64,000 nt of DNA from a virus. Below, one piece after another: positions 22,911-30,424 of the stretch; the first letter of the stretch is position 1, and each line of letters begins with the position of its first letter. The notes under the pieces are model-generated. The model searched no databases, had not been told where the DNA came from, and was given only the letters and a program-made list of their open reading frames with translations. The DNA lies in the IMG/VR virus record IMGVR_UViG_3300048592_001221, positions 1-64,000 of that record; one strand, 5' to 3'. Position numbers and translations under genes: made by a program.

Positions 22911-23148
22911 CGTCATAGCTCCCCTTTTTCGGCAGCTTCTGGACCACCCGTCGGAAGTTTCGATTGAGTTTATCTGCTCGGAGAAGACCGTCGCCTTCAC
23001 GGTGGATACCGCGCCCTCGGATCGGGGCAAGGTCATAGGCATCAAGGGGCGCAACATAGAATCGCTGCGTATTCTTTGTGGGGCGATCTGTGCCCGCTAT
23101 GGCTTTAAATTTCACATGAACGTCGCCGGCGCTGGCCGAAGGGATTGA
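22873..23148 (+). CDS. KH-domain RNA-binding protein, 91 aa
   Basis: The segment D-R-G-K-V-I-G-I-K-G-R-N-I-E-S-L-R (about residues 53-69) is a type II KH domain GxxG loop with flanking helices, as in KhpA. A preceding beta strand (VSIEFICSEKTVAFTVDTA) completes the fold. The protein is expected to bind single-stranded RNA. Its overlap with the DHH gene implies co-expression and suggests a shared RNA-related role. ATG 22873 is the best in-frame start. Confidence 0.7.
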   Translation: MDTRTLSRYLHDDVIAPLFRQLLDHPSEVSIEFICSEKTVAFTVDTAPSDRGKVIGIKGRNIESLRILCGAICARYGFKFHMNVAGAGRRD

Positions 23149-23339
23149 AAGGCCGGGTGCTACGAGGCTCCGAAAAACCCCCGGCCTCCAGGAAACGCCG
23201 CTCTTTTCAGGGGGACCTCTTCGCTTGCAGTGAAGGAGGTACATGGAGCTGGCCGTCTCCCCCGCCCCTTTCGGCAAAACGCGCCAAAGCTTTACCCGCG
23301 CCCGTTTCCTCCGATAAGATCCGCGGAGGGACGCCATGA
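23145..23339 (+). CDS. Doubtful small ORF, 64 aa, TTG start
   Basis: An open frame with a TTG start overlapping the KH stop fills the gap to 23336. Its product is rich in R, P and S, with no recognisable fold, and its ribosome site is weak. The DNA contains a GC-rich imperfect hairpin (AGGCCGGG with CCCCGGCCT, about 23149-23187). It may be untranslated spacer. Confidence 0.25.
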   Translation: MKGRVLRGSEKPPASRKRRSFQGDLFACSEGGTWSWPSPPPLSAKRAKALPAPVSSDKIRGGTP

Positions 23340-23620
23340 AGATCATCTATAACTCGTGGATTTTCCGATTCTGGCCCATGAAAAACTACGCGGCCATGGT
23401 TCTTGGAAGGTGGATGCTGACCGGCTATAAAAAGGGCGAGCTCCCGCGAAGGGTGATTCGTCACGAGCTCGTCCATCAAGCCCAAATGGATCGACACGGA
23501 ATTTTCATGTTCTACGTGATCTACCTCAAGGATTATTTCGCAAACCTCATTCGCTACCGGAATCACGACGAGGCCTATCGCCGGATACCCTTTGAGATCG
23601 AGGCTTACTCGAAGGAATAA
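23336..23620 (+). CDS. Small HExxH metallopeptidase-like protein, 94 aa
   Basis: R-H-E-L-V-H-Q-A-Q at residues 42-50 is a zinc HExxH motif; I-P-F-E-I-E-A-Y near residues 84-91 supplies the downstream glutamate seen in small phage and bacterial zincins. The N-terminus has a hydrophobic aromatic stretch (SWIFRFWPMKNYAAM) and a second is near residue 55 (FMFYVIYLKDYF), so it may sit at a membrane. GGAGGG lies upstream. It converges with the next gene. Confidence 0.65.
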   Translation: MKIIYNSWIFRFWPMKNYAAMVLGRWMLTGYKKGELPRRVIRHELVHQAQMDRHGIFMFYVIYLKDYFANLIRYRNHDEAYRRIPFEIEAYSKE

Positions 23621-23623
23621 TTC

Positions 23624-24037
23624 CTACCGGGTCCCCTCCTTTAGGGCATCATTCCAGTGGGTGATCGGCGTTGACCCCTTGGTTGCATTCTGGATGCGCT
23701 TCATGGCCACAGCATCAGGGCTGGGAGGTGGGGCGACCGTCTGGGAAGCGGGGGTCTGCACAGGAGCCCCCTTGGCCTCCAAAACGGGCTTCCCGCTCGA
23801 GTAATTGATCCGGGCGGCATCGTGCTCCTTCATGGCCCTTGCGTGGCTCCTCTCGGCGTTCATGGCCCCGTAGTCGAGCGTCCTGGTGGCGGGCTTCGGT
23901 GCGGCCTTCATGGCCCCGTAGTTCAACACCCGTTCCGCCTGACCAGCGGTCTCGGGCAGCCTCGTTCTTTTGGCGAGCCCCTTGAAGGCGGCGAGCGCAT
24001 TGGCCTTCTTTTCAAAGCCATCCCAGAAACTTCTCAT
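23624..24037 (-). CDS. Protein with capsid-targeting-like N-terminal peptide, 137 aa
   Basis: The N-terminus M-R-S-F-W-D-G-F-E-K-K-A matches the peptide shared by several genes of the virion cluster at 50.6 and 57.3-59.1 kb. The rest is low-complexity, with two copies of a [N/D]-Y-G-A-M-[K/N]-A motif 17 residues apart (near 41 and 58) and a related I-N-Y-S-S, then a P/A/Q-rich linker. I infer that it is a head-internal protein whose gene lies away from the head module. Start at 24037 (ATG) or the adjacent GTG; GGAG lies upstream. Confidence 0.6.
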   Translation of the reverse strand: MRSFWDGFEKKANALAAFKGLAKRTRLPETAGQAERVLNYGAMKAAPKPATRTLDYGAMNAERSHARAMKEHDAARINYSSGKPVLEAKGAPVQTPASQTVAPPPSPDAVAMKRIQNATKGSTPITHWNDALKEGTR

Positions 24038-24062
24038 CACGGTAACTCCACGGTAAGTAGGC

Positions 24063-24296
24063 TTAACTGCCGGCCTTTCGCTTCACCCTGTCGAGAGGAA
24101 AGGGAATGATCCGGGCCGGGGGCCGTTCACGGTAAACCCGCACAAGCGCCCTTGTCGTTCTAACATAATCGAGGTTTACGTTCTCCATTGTACCCGGTTT
24201 TGGCGAAACGAGAATCACCGCTTCCTGATGCCAGGCGGGGAGGGCGACCTCGAATACGGAACCATCGAGAAATTCAAGACGGGCTTTGACACTCAC
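24063..24296 (-). CDS. Hypothetical protein, 77 aa
   Basis: Not recognised. Beta-rich (SVKARLEFLDGSVFEVALPA), basic C-terminus (IIPFPLDRVKRKAGS). GTAGGTC-type weak ribosome site; it starts three bases after the stop of the upstream gene, so it is coupled to it. Confidence 0.55.
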   Translation of the reverse strand: MSVKARLEFLDGSVFEVALPAWHQEAVILVSPKPGTMENVNLDYVRTTRALVRVYRERPPARIIPFPLDRVKRKAGS

Positions 24297-24299
24297 GAC

Positions 24300-24779
24300 C
24301 TACCTCCTAAGAAGAGGCCTCATGAGCAGAATGGGCATGATCGGCTCATAGGCCGAATACCTTCTCGGCAGATCGCCGTAGACGTAAGCATTACAATTTT
24401 GCCTATAGCCCGGGTCGCGGTAAAAGCGAACGGTATGGAGCGCATGGCGCGCAACCTGCTGGATATCGTAGGCCACACGAAACTCATCAGAGATGCGGCT
24501 GGAGCTGATGGACTGCGATTGATCGGGAAACTCCACCCCGCCCAAAGCCGTAACGAGGGCATCGCGGATTTCTGTGATCCCGGCGGCATCCGGCCGCCCC
24601 TCGGCCATGATTCGGATGGGTTCGGCGAGCTGCCCCATGCCGACGCGCGAATAAAGGTCGAGGGCTTTTTCAAGAACTTTTAGATGGCCTTCGCTGAGGT
24701 GAAGGCGAAATTGCAGCTCGGGCGCGAGTGCTCCTGGTTTCACTTTGCGCGGCGGCTTCTGTAGTCTTTGGGAGGCCAT
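24300..24779 (-). CDS. Conserved phage hypothetical protein, 159 aa
   Basis: The central block F-R-L-H-L-S-E-G-H-L-K-V-L-E-K-A-L-D-L-Y-S-R-V-G-M-G-Q-L resembles a recurrent phage family in which L-D-x-Y-S-R-I-G-M-G-Q-x is the signature. The rest is helical with an aromatic, arginine-rich C-terminus (RFYRDPGYRQNCNAYVYG). Function unknown. It overlaps its upstream neighbour by 110 bases, unusually long even in this genome. Confidence 0.6.
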   Translation of the reverse strand: MASQRLQKPPRKVKPGALAPELQFRLHLSEGHLKVLEKALDLYSRVGMGQLAEPIRIMAEGRPDAAGITEIRDALVTALGGVEFPDQSQSISSSRISDEFRVAYDIQQVARHALHTVRFYRDPGYRQNCNAYVYGDLPRRYSAYEPIMPILLMRPLLRR

Positions 24780-25254
24780 TCAAAAACTTCTCCATGGCAT
24801 CGATGGTGCTCGTCAGCTCGTCGGGGTAACGCTCAAAGTCGAGCTGCGGGATGATATGGGCGTAACCCATAGCTCTCAGTTTTTCCTTGATTCTTTTCGG
24901 AGGGCAGTCGCACTTCATGATGAAAGCGCGGAGGGTGGCCCGCCCGACCCCATCGATCACGCCCTCATGCAAAAGGGTGTCGATTGACGTTAGAAATTTG
25001 GCACGATCCGAGCTGGTTTCCTTATGGACAAGAGCGCGCTCCATAAGGTCCTTTCTCGACTGCATGACCTCACCGAGGCGCTCCGCCGGGACATTGCCAG
25101 GATTTAAAAAAAACTGGTGGCCCGGCGTTCCCGCAAGGGCGATCTTTCCAGGAAGAAATGCGACGGTGAAGCTTTCCGAACCGTGCCTGACGCCGAAGAG
25201 GATTTCGCTGTAGCGGCTCACAATGGGCTCGGAGTTTTCATAGGGTGCTGTCAT
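24670..25254 (-). CDS. Hypothetical protein, 194 aa
   Basis: Not recognised. Start 25254 has GAGGAGA upstream. The N-terminal 70 residues are beta rich (SRYSEILFGVRHGSESFTVA; KIALAGTPGHQFFL), then helical, and the C-terminal 30 residues are S/R/T-rich and coded within the next gene's frame overlap, so probably disordered. Confidence 0.55.
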   Translation of the reverse strand: MTAPYENSEPIVSRYSEILFGVRHGSESFTVAFLPGKIALAGTPGHQFFLNPGNVPAERLGEVMQSRKDLMERALVHKETSSDRAKFLTSIDTLLHEGVIDGVGRATLRAFIMKCDCPPKRIKEKLRAMGYAHIIPQLDFERYPDELTSTIDAMEKFLNGLPKTTEAAAQSETRSTRARAAISPSPQRRPSKSS

Positions 25255-25462
25255 CGACCGTCTCCTCTTCCGGTGCTGTGACCTTGATCTCACGGCCCAG
25301 AAGCTCCTGCATGATCTTGAGCATGTGGGCGAGCTTGGTCACGTTGTCCTCGCGGCCGACCATAAGTTTCATCTCCTCGATCTGCTTCCACGTCACAGAG
25401 CCTTTTGTATAGGGCTCCTGGAGCGCTGTGAGGGACGAAAGGATTGAGGTTTTAAAGTCCAT
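25238..25462 (-). CDS. Hypothetical helical protein, 74 aa
   Basis: Not recognised. Start 25462 has GGAGAGGG just upstream, inside the RNase HII gene. Helical (SLTALQEPYTKGSVTWKQIE; LAHMLKIMQELLGREIK) with an acidic tail. The 70-base overlap with RNase HII couples the two genes. Confidence 0.55.
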   Translation of the reverse strand: MDFKTSILSSLTALQEPYTKGSVTWKQIEEMKLMVGREDNVTKLAHMLKIMQELLGREIKVTAPEEETVDDSTL

Positions 25463-26208
25463 AGACCCTCTCCTATTTCCGATTCCAGTTTCTGCTCGGT
25501 GATTTTGCGCCAGAGCCTTCGCCGTCTGTTCCACATGGCTGACTCCGCGGCATCTTCAGCAAGGCGCGGGTTTTTGACAAACGGCCAGCGCTTGACCCGG
25601 TGAATCCCCACCTGAAAACCATGGGAGTCAAGGCCATCGAAGTGGTTTTTACAGGGGTGGCCCTTGTTGTTGATCCAATCGTAATAGGGGTAGCTCTGGT
25701 GGAGCTTGCACATATACTCGTCACGATAGACCTTGGCTATGATGCTGGCCGCGGCGATGCAAAGGCTTTTTCCGTCACCGCCGGGAATGTTGGCCTGTTT
25801 GATTTTGAGCGGGGCGTAGACGCCCTGCGCATCGTCAATCATTAAAAAATCAGGGCGTGCCGGCTTGTTGCTGCCTGGCGCCTTGCACGCCATAATCGAG
25901 CGCAGCATGGCCAGACGAACCGAGGCCTCCTGTCCAAGAGCGTCGATCTCGGTCGGGGTCACCTCCCCTATGCCGATGCCGAGCGCGCATTGCCAGATCA
26001 CTTCGGCCTTTTTCTTGCGGTAGCGCTCCGGGACCTTTTTGGAGTCGTCCACTTCAAAGATCCGGACGTCGTCCGCCCGCCCCTGGAATTGGGGCAGGAT
26101 CACGCAGGCCGCAATGAGCGGCCCGGCGATATCGGAGACGCCGGTCTCGTCCACGCCGGCAACAAAACGCCCGTGATGGTAGAAAAGCTTGTCAAAGCTG
26201 TTGTCCAT
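25393..26208 (-). CDS. rnhB: Ribonuclease HII, 271 aa
   Basis: RNase H fold endonuclease that nicks at ribonucleotides in DNA. Motifs: A-G-V-D-E-T-G (Asp20, Glu21), V-D-D-S-K-K-V (residues 52-58), F-L-M-I-D-D near 122, then K-S-L-C-I-A-A-A-S-I-I-A-K-V-Y-R-D-E-Y-M, Y-P-Y-Y-D-W-x-N-N-K-G-H and H-R-V-K-R-W-P-F. The usual G-R-G junction-recognition motif after the DE pair is G-V-S here. A 60-residue basic C-terminal extension is present beyond the normal domain. It lies in the DNA-metabolism block with exonuclease and polymerase. Confidence 0.9.
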   Translation of the reverse strand: MDNSFDKLFYHHGRFVAGVDETGVSDIAGPLIAACVILPQFQGRADDVRIFEVDDSKKVPERYRKKKAEVIWQCALGIGIGEVTPTEIDALGQEASVRLAMLRSIMACKAPGSNKPARPDFLMIDDAQGVYAPLKIKQANIPGGDGKSLCIAAASIIAKVYRDEYMCKLHQSYPYYDWINNKGHPCKNHFDGLDSHGFQVGIHRVKRWPFVKNPRLAEDAAESAMWNRRRRLWRKITEQKLESEIGEGLWTLKPQSFRPSQRSRSPIQKAL

Positions 26209-26911
26209 GTGGCCTCGAATGGGTCAAATACGGCGGTTTTGTCATAACGAGAGCGCACCGTTCCCACTTCTGCCCGATGAAAAGCGGCGTGAGGTCGTTA
26301 GGGTTTCTCTCGTATGCGATTACGACCGTATCGTACCGCGTGATTTCCTTGAGCGCCAGTTCAAGATTGAAGCCGCTCACGAAAATCGGGTCATCCTCGG
26401 GTACCGGGAGGTCCAGTGCGTAACCCTCACGGCTGCTTGGGATTCGATGCGGAGGGGCCTTGGGGTTGTCCGCCAGCCAGAACCCTTTACGGTTGATGCC
26501 GATCGTTGCAGGCTTTTGCCGATCGAGGTCGCCGACCCAGGTAACCCAGTTTAAAAGATCGTGCATGGCTTGTCTCGGAACGGGCTCGCTGGCTGTCATG
26601 GCCTTAAGGTTTGGCCTGTTGATGTCCTCCTCGCACCGATCGCTGAAAACGAGGCAGTTGTCGATCGTCAGCTGGTAAAAGCCGTCAGGCAGGTTTAAGC
26701 CCGTGCGAAGAAGGACGTGGGGGGCGGCGATGGTGGCCGTTCCTTGAAAAACTCTTACGTAACGGATTTTGGCATTGAGAAGGTCGTCGTCCTGCACGAT
26801 CCCGAGAATTTTGCGCCAGGCGTTCAGAACATAGGGCTGCTCCTTGACGACAAAACGATCCCCGGGCTGCAGCACGACATCCCGTGCCACAAGCGATGTT
26901 TGCTCTTGCAT
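26192..26911 (-). CDS. Hypothetical protein, 239 aa
   Basis: Not recognised. Beta-rich N-terminal 100 residues (DVVLQPGDRFVVKEQPYVLN begins like a beta-barrel or SH3-type domain), then a mixed region with many prolines. It overlaps RNase HII by 17 bases and is preceded by the antirepressor-like gene, so it is in the same minus-strand operon. No catalytic motif is seen. Confidence 0.55.
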   Translation of the reverse strand: MQEQTSLVARDVVLQPGDRFVVKEQPYVLNAWRKILGIVQDDDLLNAKIRYVRVFQGTATIAAPHVLLRTGLNLPDGFYQLTIDNCLVFSDRCEEDINRPNLKAMTASEPVPRQAMHDLLNWVTWVGDLDRQKPATIGINRKGFWLADNPKAPPHRIPSSREGYALDLPVPEDDPIFVSGFNLELALKEITRYDTVVIAYERNPNDLTPLFIGQKWERCALVMTKPPYLTHSRPHGQQL

Positions 26912-26922
26912 TAGTGTGTCCT

Positions 26923-27315
26923 TTAGGCTGAGAGCACTTCCTCAAGCTCCCTGGCTTTTGAAAGCGCTTTTTGATTCTTGAGCGACCGCCGAATATGAAG
27001 AAGGCGCTGGCGATCCACCGTAAATCTTTTACCCGATTTCGGGCATTTATAGGATGGCGTCTCCGCCATGGCATTGATCCAAAGCAAAAGCTCGCCGGCC
27101 GGCAGGCTGAAGATATAGTAGCGAGTGCGCGAGCGGGGAGAGGTGAAGCGGTGGCGCATGAAGTTGTGCGGGTGCAAAGCCCGGCTCATGGCCTTTATGC
27201 GCTTTCGCTCACACCCAAAGTCCACGCCGAGGAAGTCACAAACCGCCTCGACGCTAACCCAGAAATTCCCACGCTTGTCCCGAAACGTACCAACGGCTGT
27301 CGGCGGCACTGTCAT
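26923..27315 (-). CDS. P22 antirepressor N-terminal domain protein, 130 aa
   Basis: The first 85 residues follow the P22_AR_N pattern: F-R-D-K-R-G-N-F-W-V-S-V-E-A-V-C-D-F-L-G-V-D, then R-K-R-I-K-A-M and a strand with G-E-L-L-L-W-I-N. In phage antirepressors this domain is followed by KilA-N-like or ORF6C parts; here only a short basic helical tail follows. It could antagonise a repressor or bind DNA. The 114-base gap upstream (27316-27429) holds no gene and probably the promoter. Confidence 0.65.
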   Translation of the reverse strand: MTVPPTAVGTFRDKRGNFWVSVEAVCDFLGVDFGCERKRIKAMSRALHPHNFMRHRFTSPRSRTRYYIFSLPAGELLLWINAMAETPSYKCPKSGKRFTVDRQRLLHIRRSLKNQKALSKARELEEVLSA

Positions 27316-27429
27316 ACGGAAGGCTCCCGTTCGCAGAGGATAACTGACTGTTTGGCTGCTAATAGGGAAAGACAGTATCAGGAAGGGTGCCGGTCAGCCA
27401 CTAGAGAATTTCGACTCCTTAGTACCTGA

Positions 27430-28239
27430 TTAAAACGCGGCCTCTTCGTCCACACAGTAAACGCGCTCCCCATGGAATGTGAGGTCGCTTTCTGAAATAG
27501 GCGTTGAGCCGGAGGTCAAAAGACTCTCGTTGACAAGCCTTAGAGCATTATCATGACTGGAGGCAAGCACCTCGTAAGTCTTTTCGCTTTTGTACTCCCG
27601 CACCACATGATACTTTTTGAACTTGATATCCAGTGCTTCCGCAGAACTATCGAGTTTTTCAAGAGTCTCCAGCGCGGTGACGGGAGCGAAACCGTTTTCA
27701 ACGGCGAAGATAACAGCCCGCGCTACCTGATCGACTTGACCTTCGATGACAACACAGATCTTTCCGGAAGAGCAAGTGAAGTCACGAACGCAGTTGTGAC
27801 AAACCGATGTCTTAACAGACCTCGACCGTCCCGTATAATTGAGCTGCTCGATAGCGTGGAGGCTGACATGGAGATGCGCTCGCCAAAGAGACCCTTGGCC
27901 CCACGGTAAATGAGCTAAACGGAAAATGCAGTAGGCCAGCGGAAACGGTTCGTCTGACCACCAGTCGGCGACTACAATATTTTCGGAAAGAACCGGCATC
28001 AGCTCGCCGGAGCCGTAGAGGTCGGACTGCTTGTGTTCTTCTGAAAGACTGGCAAAAATTAACCGACGCAGATCCTCGGCAGTGACGTCCTTCAGGAGTT
28101 CTCGGGCCATCTCGGAAAGTTTGACGTAAGAGTCCGTGTATTCACCGTCGACCTCTTTCCGGTTCTGAGACAGGCTTAAACGCTGCTCCGCACAGGCCTT
28201 AAATTCCTCAAACGTTGATTTTTTTAGATTCGTTTCCAT
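27430..28239 (-). CDS. Hypothetical protein, 269 aa
   Basis: Not recognised. A helical N-terminal 60 residues, then W-W-S-D-E-P-F-P-L-A-Y-C-I-F-R and a possible zinc knuckle V-C-H-N-C-V-R-D-F-T-C-S-S near residues 147-157, then a beta-alpha region (ICVVIEGQVDQVARAVIFAV). The C-terminal 80 residues resemble a small alpha/beta repeat (KYHVVREYKSEKTYEVLASS). GGAGCC lies upstream of the ATG. Confidence 0.55.
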   Translation of the reverse strand: METNLKKSTFEEFKACAEQRLSLSQNRKEVDGEYTDSYVKLSEMARELLKDVTAEDLRRLIFASLSEEHKQSDLYGSGELMPVLSENIVVADWWSDEPFPLAYCIFRLAHLPWGQGSLWRAHLHVSLHAIEQLNYTGRSRSVKTSVCHNCVRDFTCSSGKICVVIEGQVDQVARAVIFAVENGFAPVTALETLEKLDSSAEALDIKFKKYHVVREYKSEKTYEVLASSHDNALRLVNESLLTSGSTPISESDLTFHGERVYCVDEEAAF

Positions 28240-28269
28240 TCAGGCTCCTATAAGATCCAATCGGTTGGG

Positions 28270-28302
28270 AAAATCGGGCCCACCCGAAAACCGGGCAGGC
28301 CC
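28270..28302 (-). terminator. Minus-strand terminator after 28352-29224
   Basis: On the minus strand a long stem GGGCC-x-GCCCG / CGGGT-x-GGGCCC is followed by GATTTT. It lies in the 112-base gap between two minus-strand genes. Confidence 0.65.
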
Positions 28303-28351
28303 TGAAGAAATCTCTACAAGGATCATACCGTTGTGGTGCGGTATTAAAAGG

Positions 28352-29224
28352 TTAGTGAACGTAACCGGCTTGCTGTGCGGACTGGATCGATTGCGGCGCA
28401 AAGTCTTTGAGGTACCGCAGCGCCTGCCGGTGCTTTTCCTGCTCAGAGAGGGAAGCCTGCTTTGAGAAGTGATCCACGATGCGCCTCACTTCGGCGTTGA
28501 AGACCGCCAGAGCGTAGGAGCCGCCTCGCCTTGTGACCTCATCCCGCAGCCCTCTGACTTCGGCCGTGAAGGCCGTGTAGCTGAAGTTCTCCCGCTCAAT
28601 CGAGACGAGGTACTCGTTCCAGCCTTTGTAGAAAGACTGCGAGCCGAGCTTTAGCGCAAGACCGCTGACGCGATCGAAAAGAAATTCCCGGAGGGCGTCA
28701 TCAAAATCCGTTTCCTCGCACTCCTCGCTGAGAGACGGAAGGAGGAACTCCGCAAACTGGTCGCCACCGCACTCGTAGCCTTCTTCAAAGACATGACCGG
28801 TCTCGTCAAAGTAGGGGCCCTCCTGGTTTCCATGATCGAAGTAGACCTGAAGATAGGGGCTGTCGTTATTCCGATAACCGACGTCAGCGATGAGAGGAAC
28901 TATGAAGGTTCGGTTGTCTGCGTGGAAACCCACCGGGATCATGCTGTCCTGCGGGGATTGGGGGATGCTCTGCTTGTCGGGAAGTCTTGACTGCGGGGGC
29001 ATGAGCGAGAACGTTATGGGCCGTATGATCCTCGCGCGCGCATCGCTTTCGTGCATGCGCCAGATGACGTCCGGTATTTCAGAGTAATGGGTTTTTGTCG
29101 GCTCCCAGCCGGCGGCGAAGAGGAGTTGGAACATCCTCGCGCCGTTTGAAAAAGAGACGTCACCGCCGAGTCTTTTTGTGAAATAGGGCACGGCTTCAGT
29201 GACGAGCCAGTATTCGACGCTCAC
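28352..29224 (-). CDS. Hypothetical protein, 290 aa
   Basis: Not recognised. The middle has an acidic, aromatic stretch (YLQVYFDHGNQEGPYFDETG) that looks like a beta hairpin with metal-type acids, followed by E-E-C-E-E-T-D-F-D-D. The C-terminal 100 residues are helical (EVTRRGGSYALAVFNAEVRR). GGAGG lies upstream in the gap of three bases after the previous stop. Confidence 0.55.
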   Translation of the reverse strand: MSVEYWLVTEAVPYFTKRLGGDVSFSNGARMFQLLFAAGWEPTKTHYSEIPDVIWRMHESDARARIIRPITFSLMPPQSRLPDKQSIPQSPQDSMIPVGFHADNRTFIVPLIADVGYRNNDSPYLQVYFDHGNQEGPYFDETGHVFEEGYECGGDQFAEFLLPSLSEECEETDFDDALREFLFDRVSGLALKLGSQSFYKGWNEYLVSIERENFSYTAFTAEVRGLRDEVTRRGGSYALAVFNAEVRRIVDHFSKQASLSEQEKHRQALRYLKDFAPQSIQSAQQAGYVH

Positions 29225-29227
29225 AAT

Positions 29228-29629
29228 TTAACCTCCAGTTTTTTCGGGTTCAGGGTCCGGAAGACCCATCGCATCTGCCGTTGCTCTTGTTATAAAGGCT
29301 ACTCGGGATTTGAGGATTTCCGCCGTGTTTGAATCCGGCTCGCCTGCGCGAGTGAAGAACTCTTCCTTTACAACCCAGAGGCGGCCCGTTCTGTGGGGGT
29401 TTTTGCCAGACTCACCGTCGCGCGTCTCAATGAGGATAATGCCGATCTTTCTGTGTTCCTCGCACTTGCCGCAAATCGAGTTGGGGTCGCACGATACCCG
29501 TGGCGCCTCCTTCCCTCTGTTATAACCAAGCAACGCAACCCCGTACTCATCGCCGCAAATCGGGCACTGGAGCACGGTGGGGTTGACGCCAAACTCCGGG
29601 TGCAAGCGAATGCTTTTTTCTTTAGTCAT
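29228..29629 (-). CDS. Conserved zinc-finger phage protein, 133 aa
   Basis: G-V-N-P-T-V-L-Q-C-P-I-C-G-D-E followed by L-L-G-Y, E-A-P, I-C-G-K-C-E-E-H near residue 53, G-I-I-L-I-E and N-P-H-R-T-G-R-L-W-V-V-K: this order matches a small phage family with one zinc ribbon, known to me only as hypothetical. AAGGAAGG lies upstream of the ATG. Confidence 0.65.
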   Translation of the reverse strand: MTKEKSIRLHPEFGVNPTVLQCPICGDEYGVALLGYNRGKEAPRVSCDPNSICGKCEEHRKIGIILIETRDGESGKNPHRTGRLWVVKEEFFTRAGEPDSNTAEILKSRVAFITRATADAMGLPDPEPEKTGG

Positions 29630-29660
29630 GAAACCTTCCTTGTTTAAAGAGATTCTACAA

Positions 29661-30338
29661 TTAACTTGTACCCAATTTTTCTTCGAGCTCTTCGGTCGGA
29701 TCGACGACTGTGCGGTGCTGAGAGATGTAGTGTCTTATAAGCGCCGGGTCGTCGCAAACGTGGAAGTTTTTGAGGATATCATCGAGGTTGTCAAACTCCT
29801 CACACACCCAGAGAAGAAGCGCTCGCGGCGTCCCGACAACAGTTACGTAAATCTCATCGCCACCATAATGCGCGCAGCTGGTATAGTGACACCCGGATTG
29901 ATCCCAGTGATTTCGGGCGTGAAACGCAGCTGTTTCAAGCGTCATCGGCCAGGAGATCTGGTAAATCTCGCCGGTTGGATACTGGGGCAGTTTTTTCAGC
30001 AGATAAGTGGCAAGGTCGTGACGGCAAAGCGTTTTGTAGTCTTCGGTTGTCATCCTCGTCGACAGAGCACGCATTACAGTTTCGAGGACCACCTCGTATT
30101 GCGCGATCGCCGCTTTTGCACCATCGCAGAGGCGGCTGGTGGAGTCCATGGCCTCGTGAGCACTCCGCAGCCTTTCGCTGTTCATGCTGAGTCCGGCGTC
30201 GTAAGCTGTACGAAGAGCGTCCTGAAAGGCTTTCCTGGTGTCCTGATAGCTTTCTCTTCCGAGCAGCAAGCCGGTCTGTGCCTTACAGGCTATTTCGATC
30301 AGACGGCCAATCTCTTCGTTGCTCCACTTCTGTTCCAT
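29661..30338 (-). CDS. Hypothetical protein, 225 aa
   Basis: Not recognised. Helical N-terminal 100 residues (KAFQDALRTAYDAGLSMNSE; AKAAIAQYEVVLETVMRALS), then a C-terminal region with H-A-R-N-H-W-D-Q-S-G-C-H-Y-T-S-C-A-H-Y-G-G-D, a histidine/cysteine-rich segment that may bind metal. TAAGGAG lies upstream. No homolog comes to mind. Confidence 0.55.
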   Translation of the reverse strand: MEQKWSNEEIGRLIEIACKAQTGLLLGRESYQDTRKAFQDALRTAYDAGLSMNSERLRSAHEAMDSTSRLCDGAKAAIAQYEVVLETVMRALSTRMTTEDYKTLCRHDLATYLLKKLPQYPTGEIYQISWPMTLETAAFHARNHWDQSGCHYTSCAHYGGDEIYVTVVGTPRALLLWVCEEFDNLDDILKNFHVCDDPALIRHYISQHRTVVDPTEELEEKLGTS

Positions 30339-30355
30339 TTTGTCTCCTTAATGTG

Positions 30356-30386
30356 AAAAAGCCCGCTTCCAACTCTGGAGGCGGGC
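30356..30386 (-). terminator. Minus-strand terminator after exonuclease gene
   Basis: On the minus strand the perfect stem GCCCGC/GCGGGC is followed by TTTTT. It ends transcription 39 bases after the exonuclease stop codon. Confidence 0.75.
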
Positions 30387-30424
30387 CCGCATAACGGTTT
30401 GGGCTAATCCATTGCGCAGTACAT

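Noticed and set aside
27430-28239. C-H-N-C...C-S-S knuckle taken as a nuclease HNH site
   Set aside because: The histidine and asparagine spacing does not fit HNH (no following N and H at correct distance); left as hypothetical protein.
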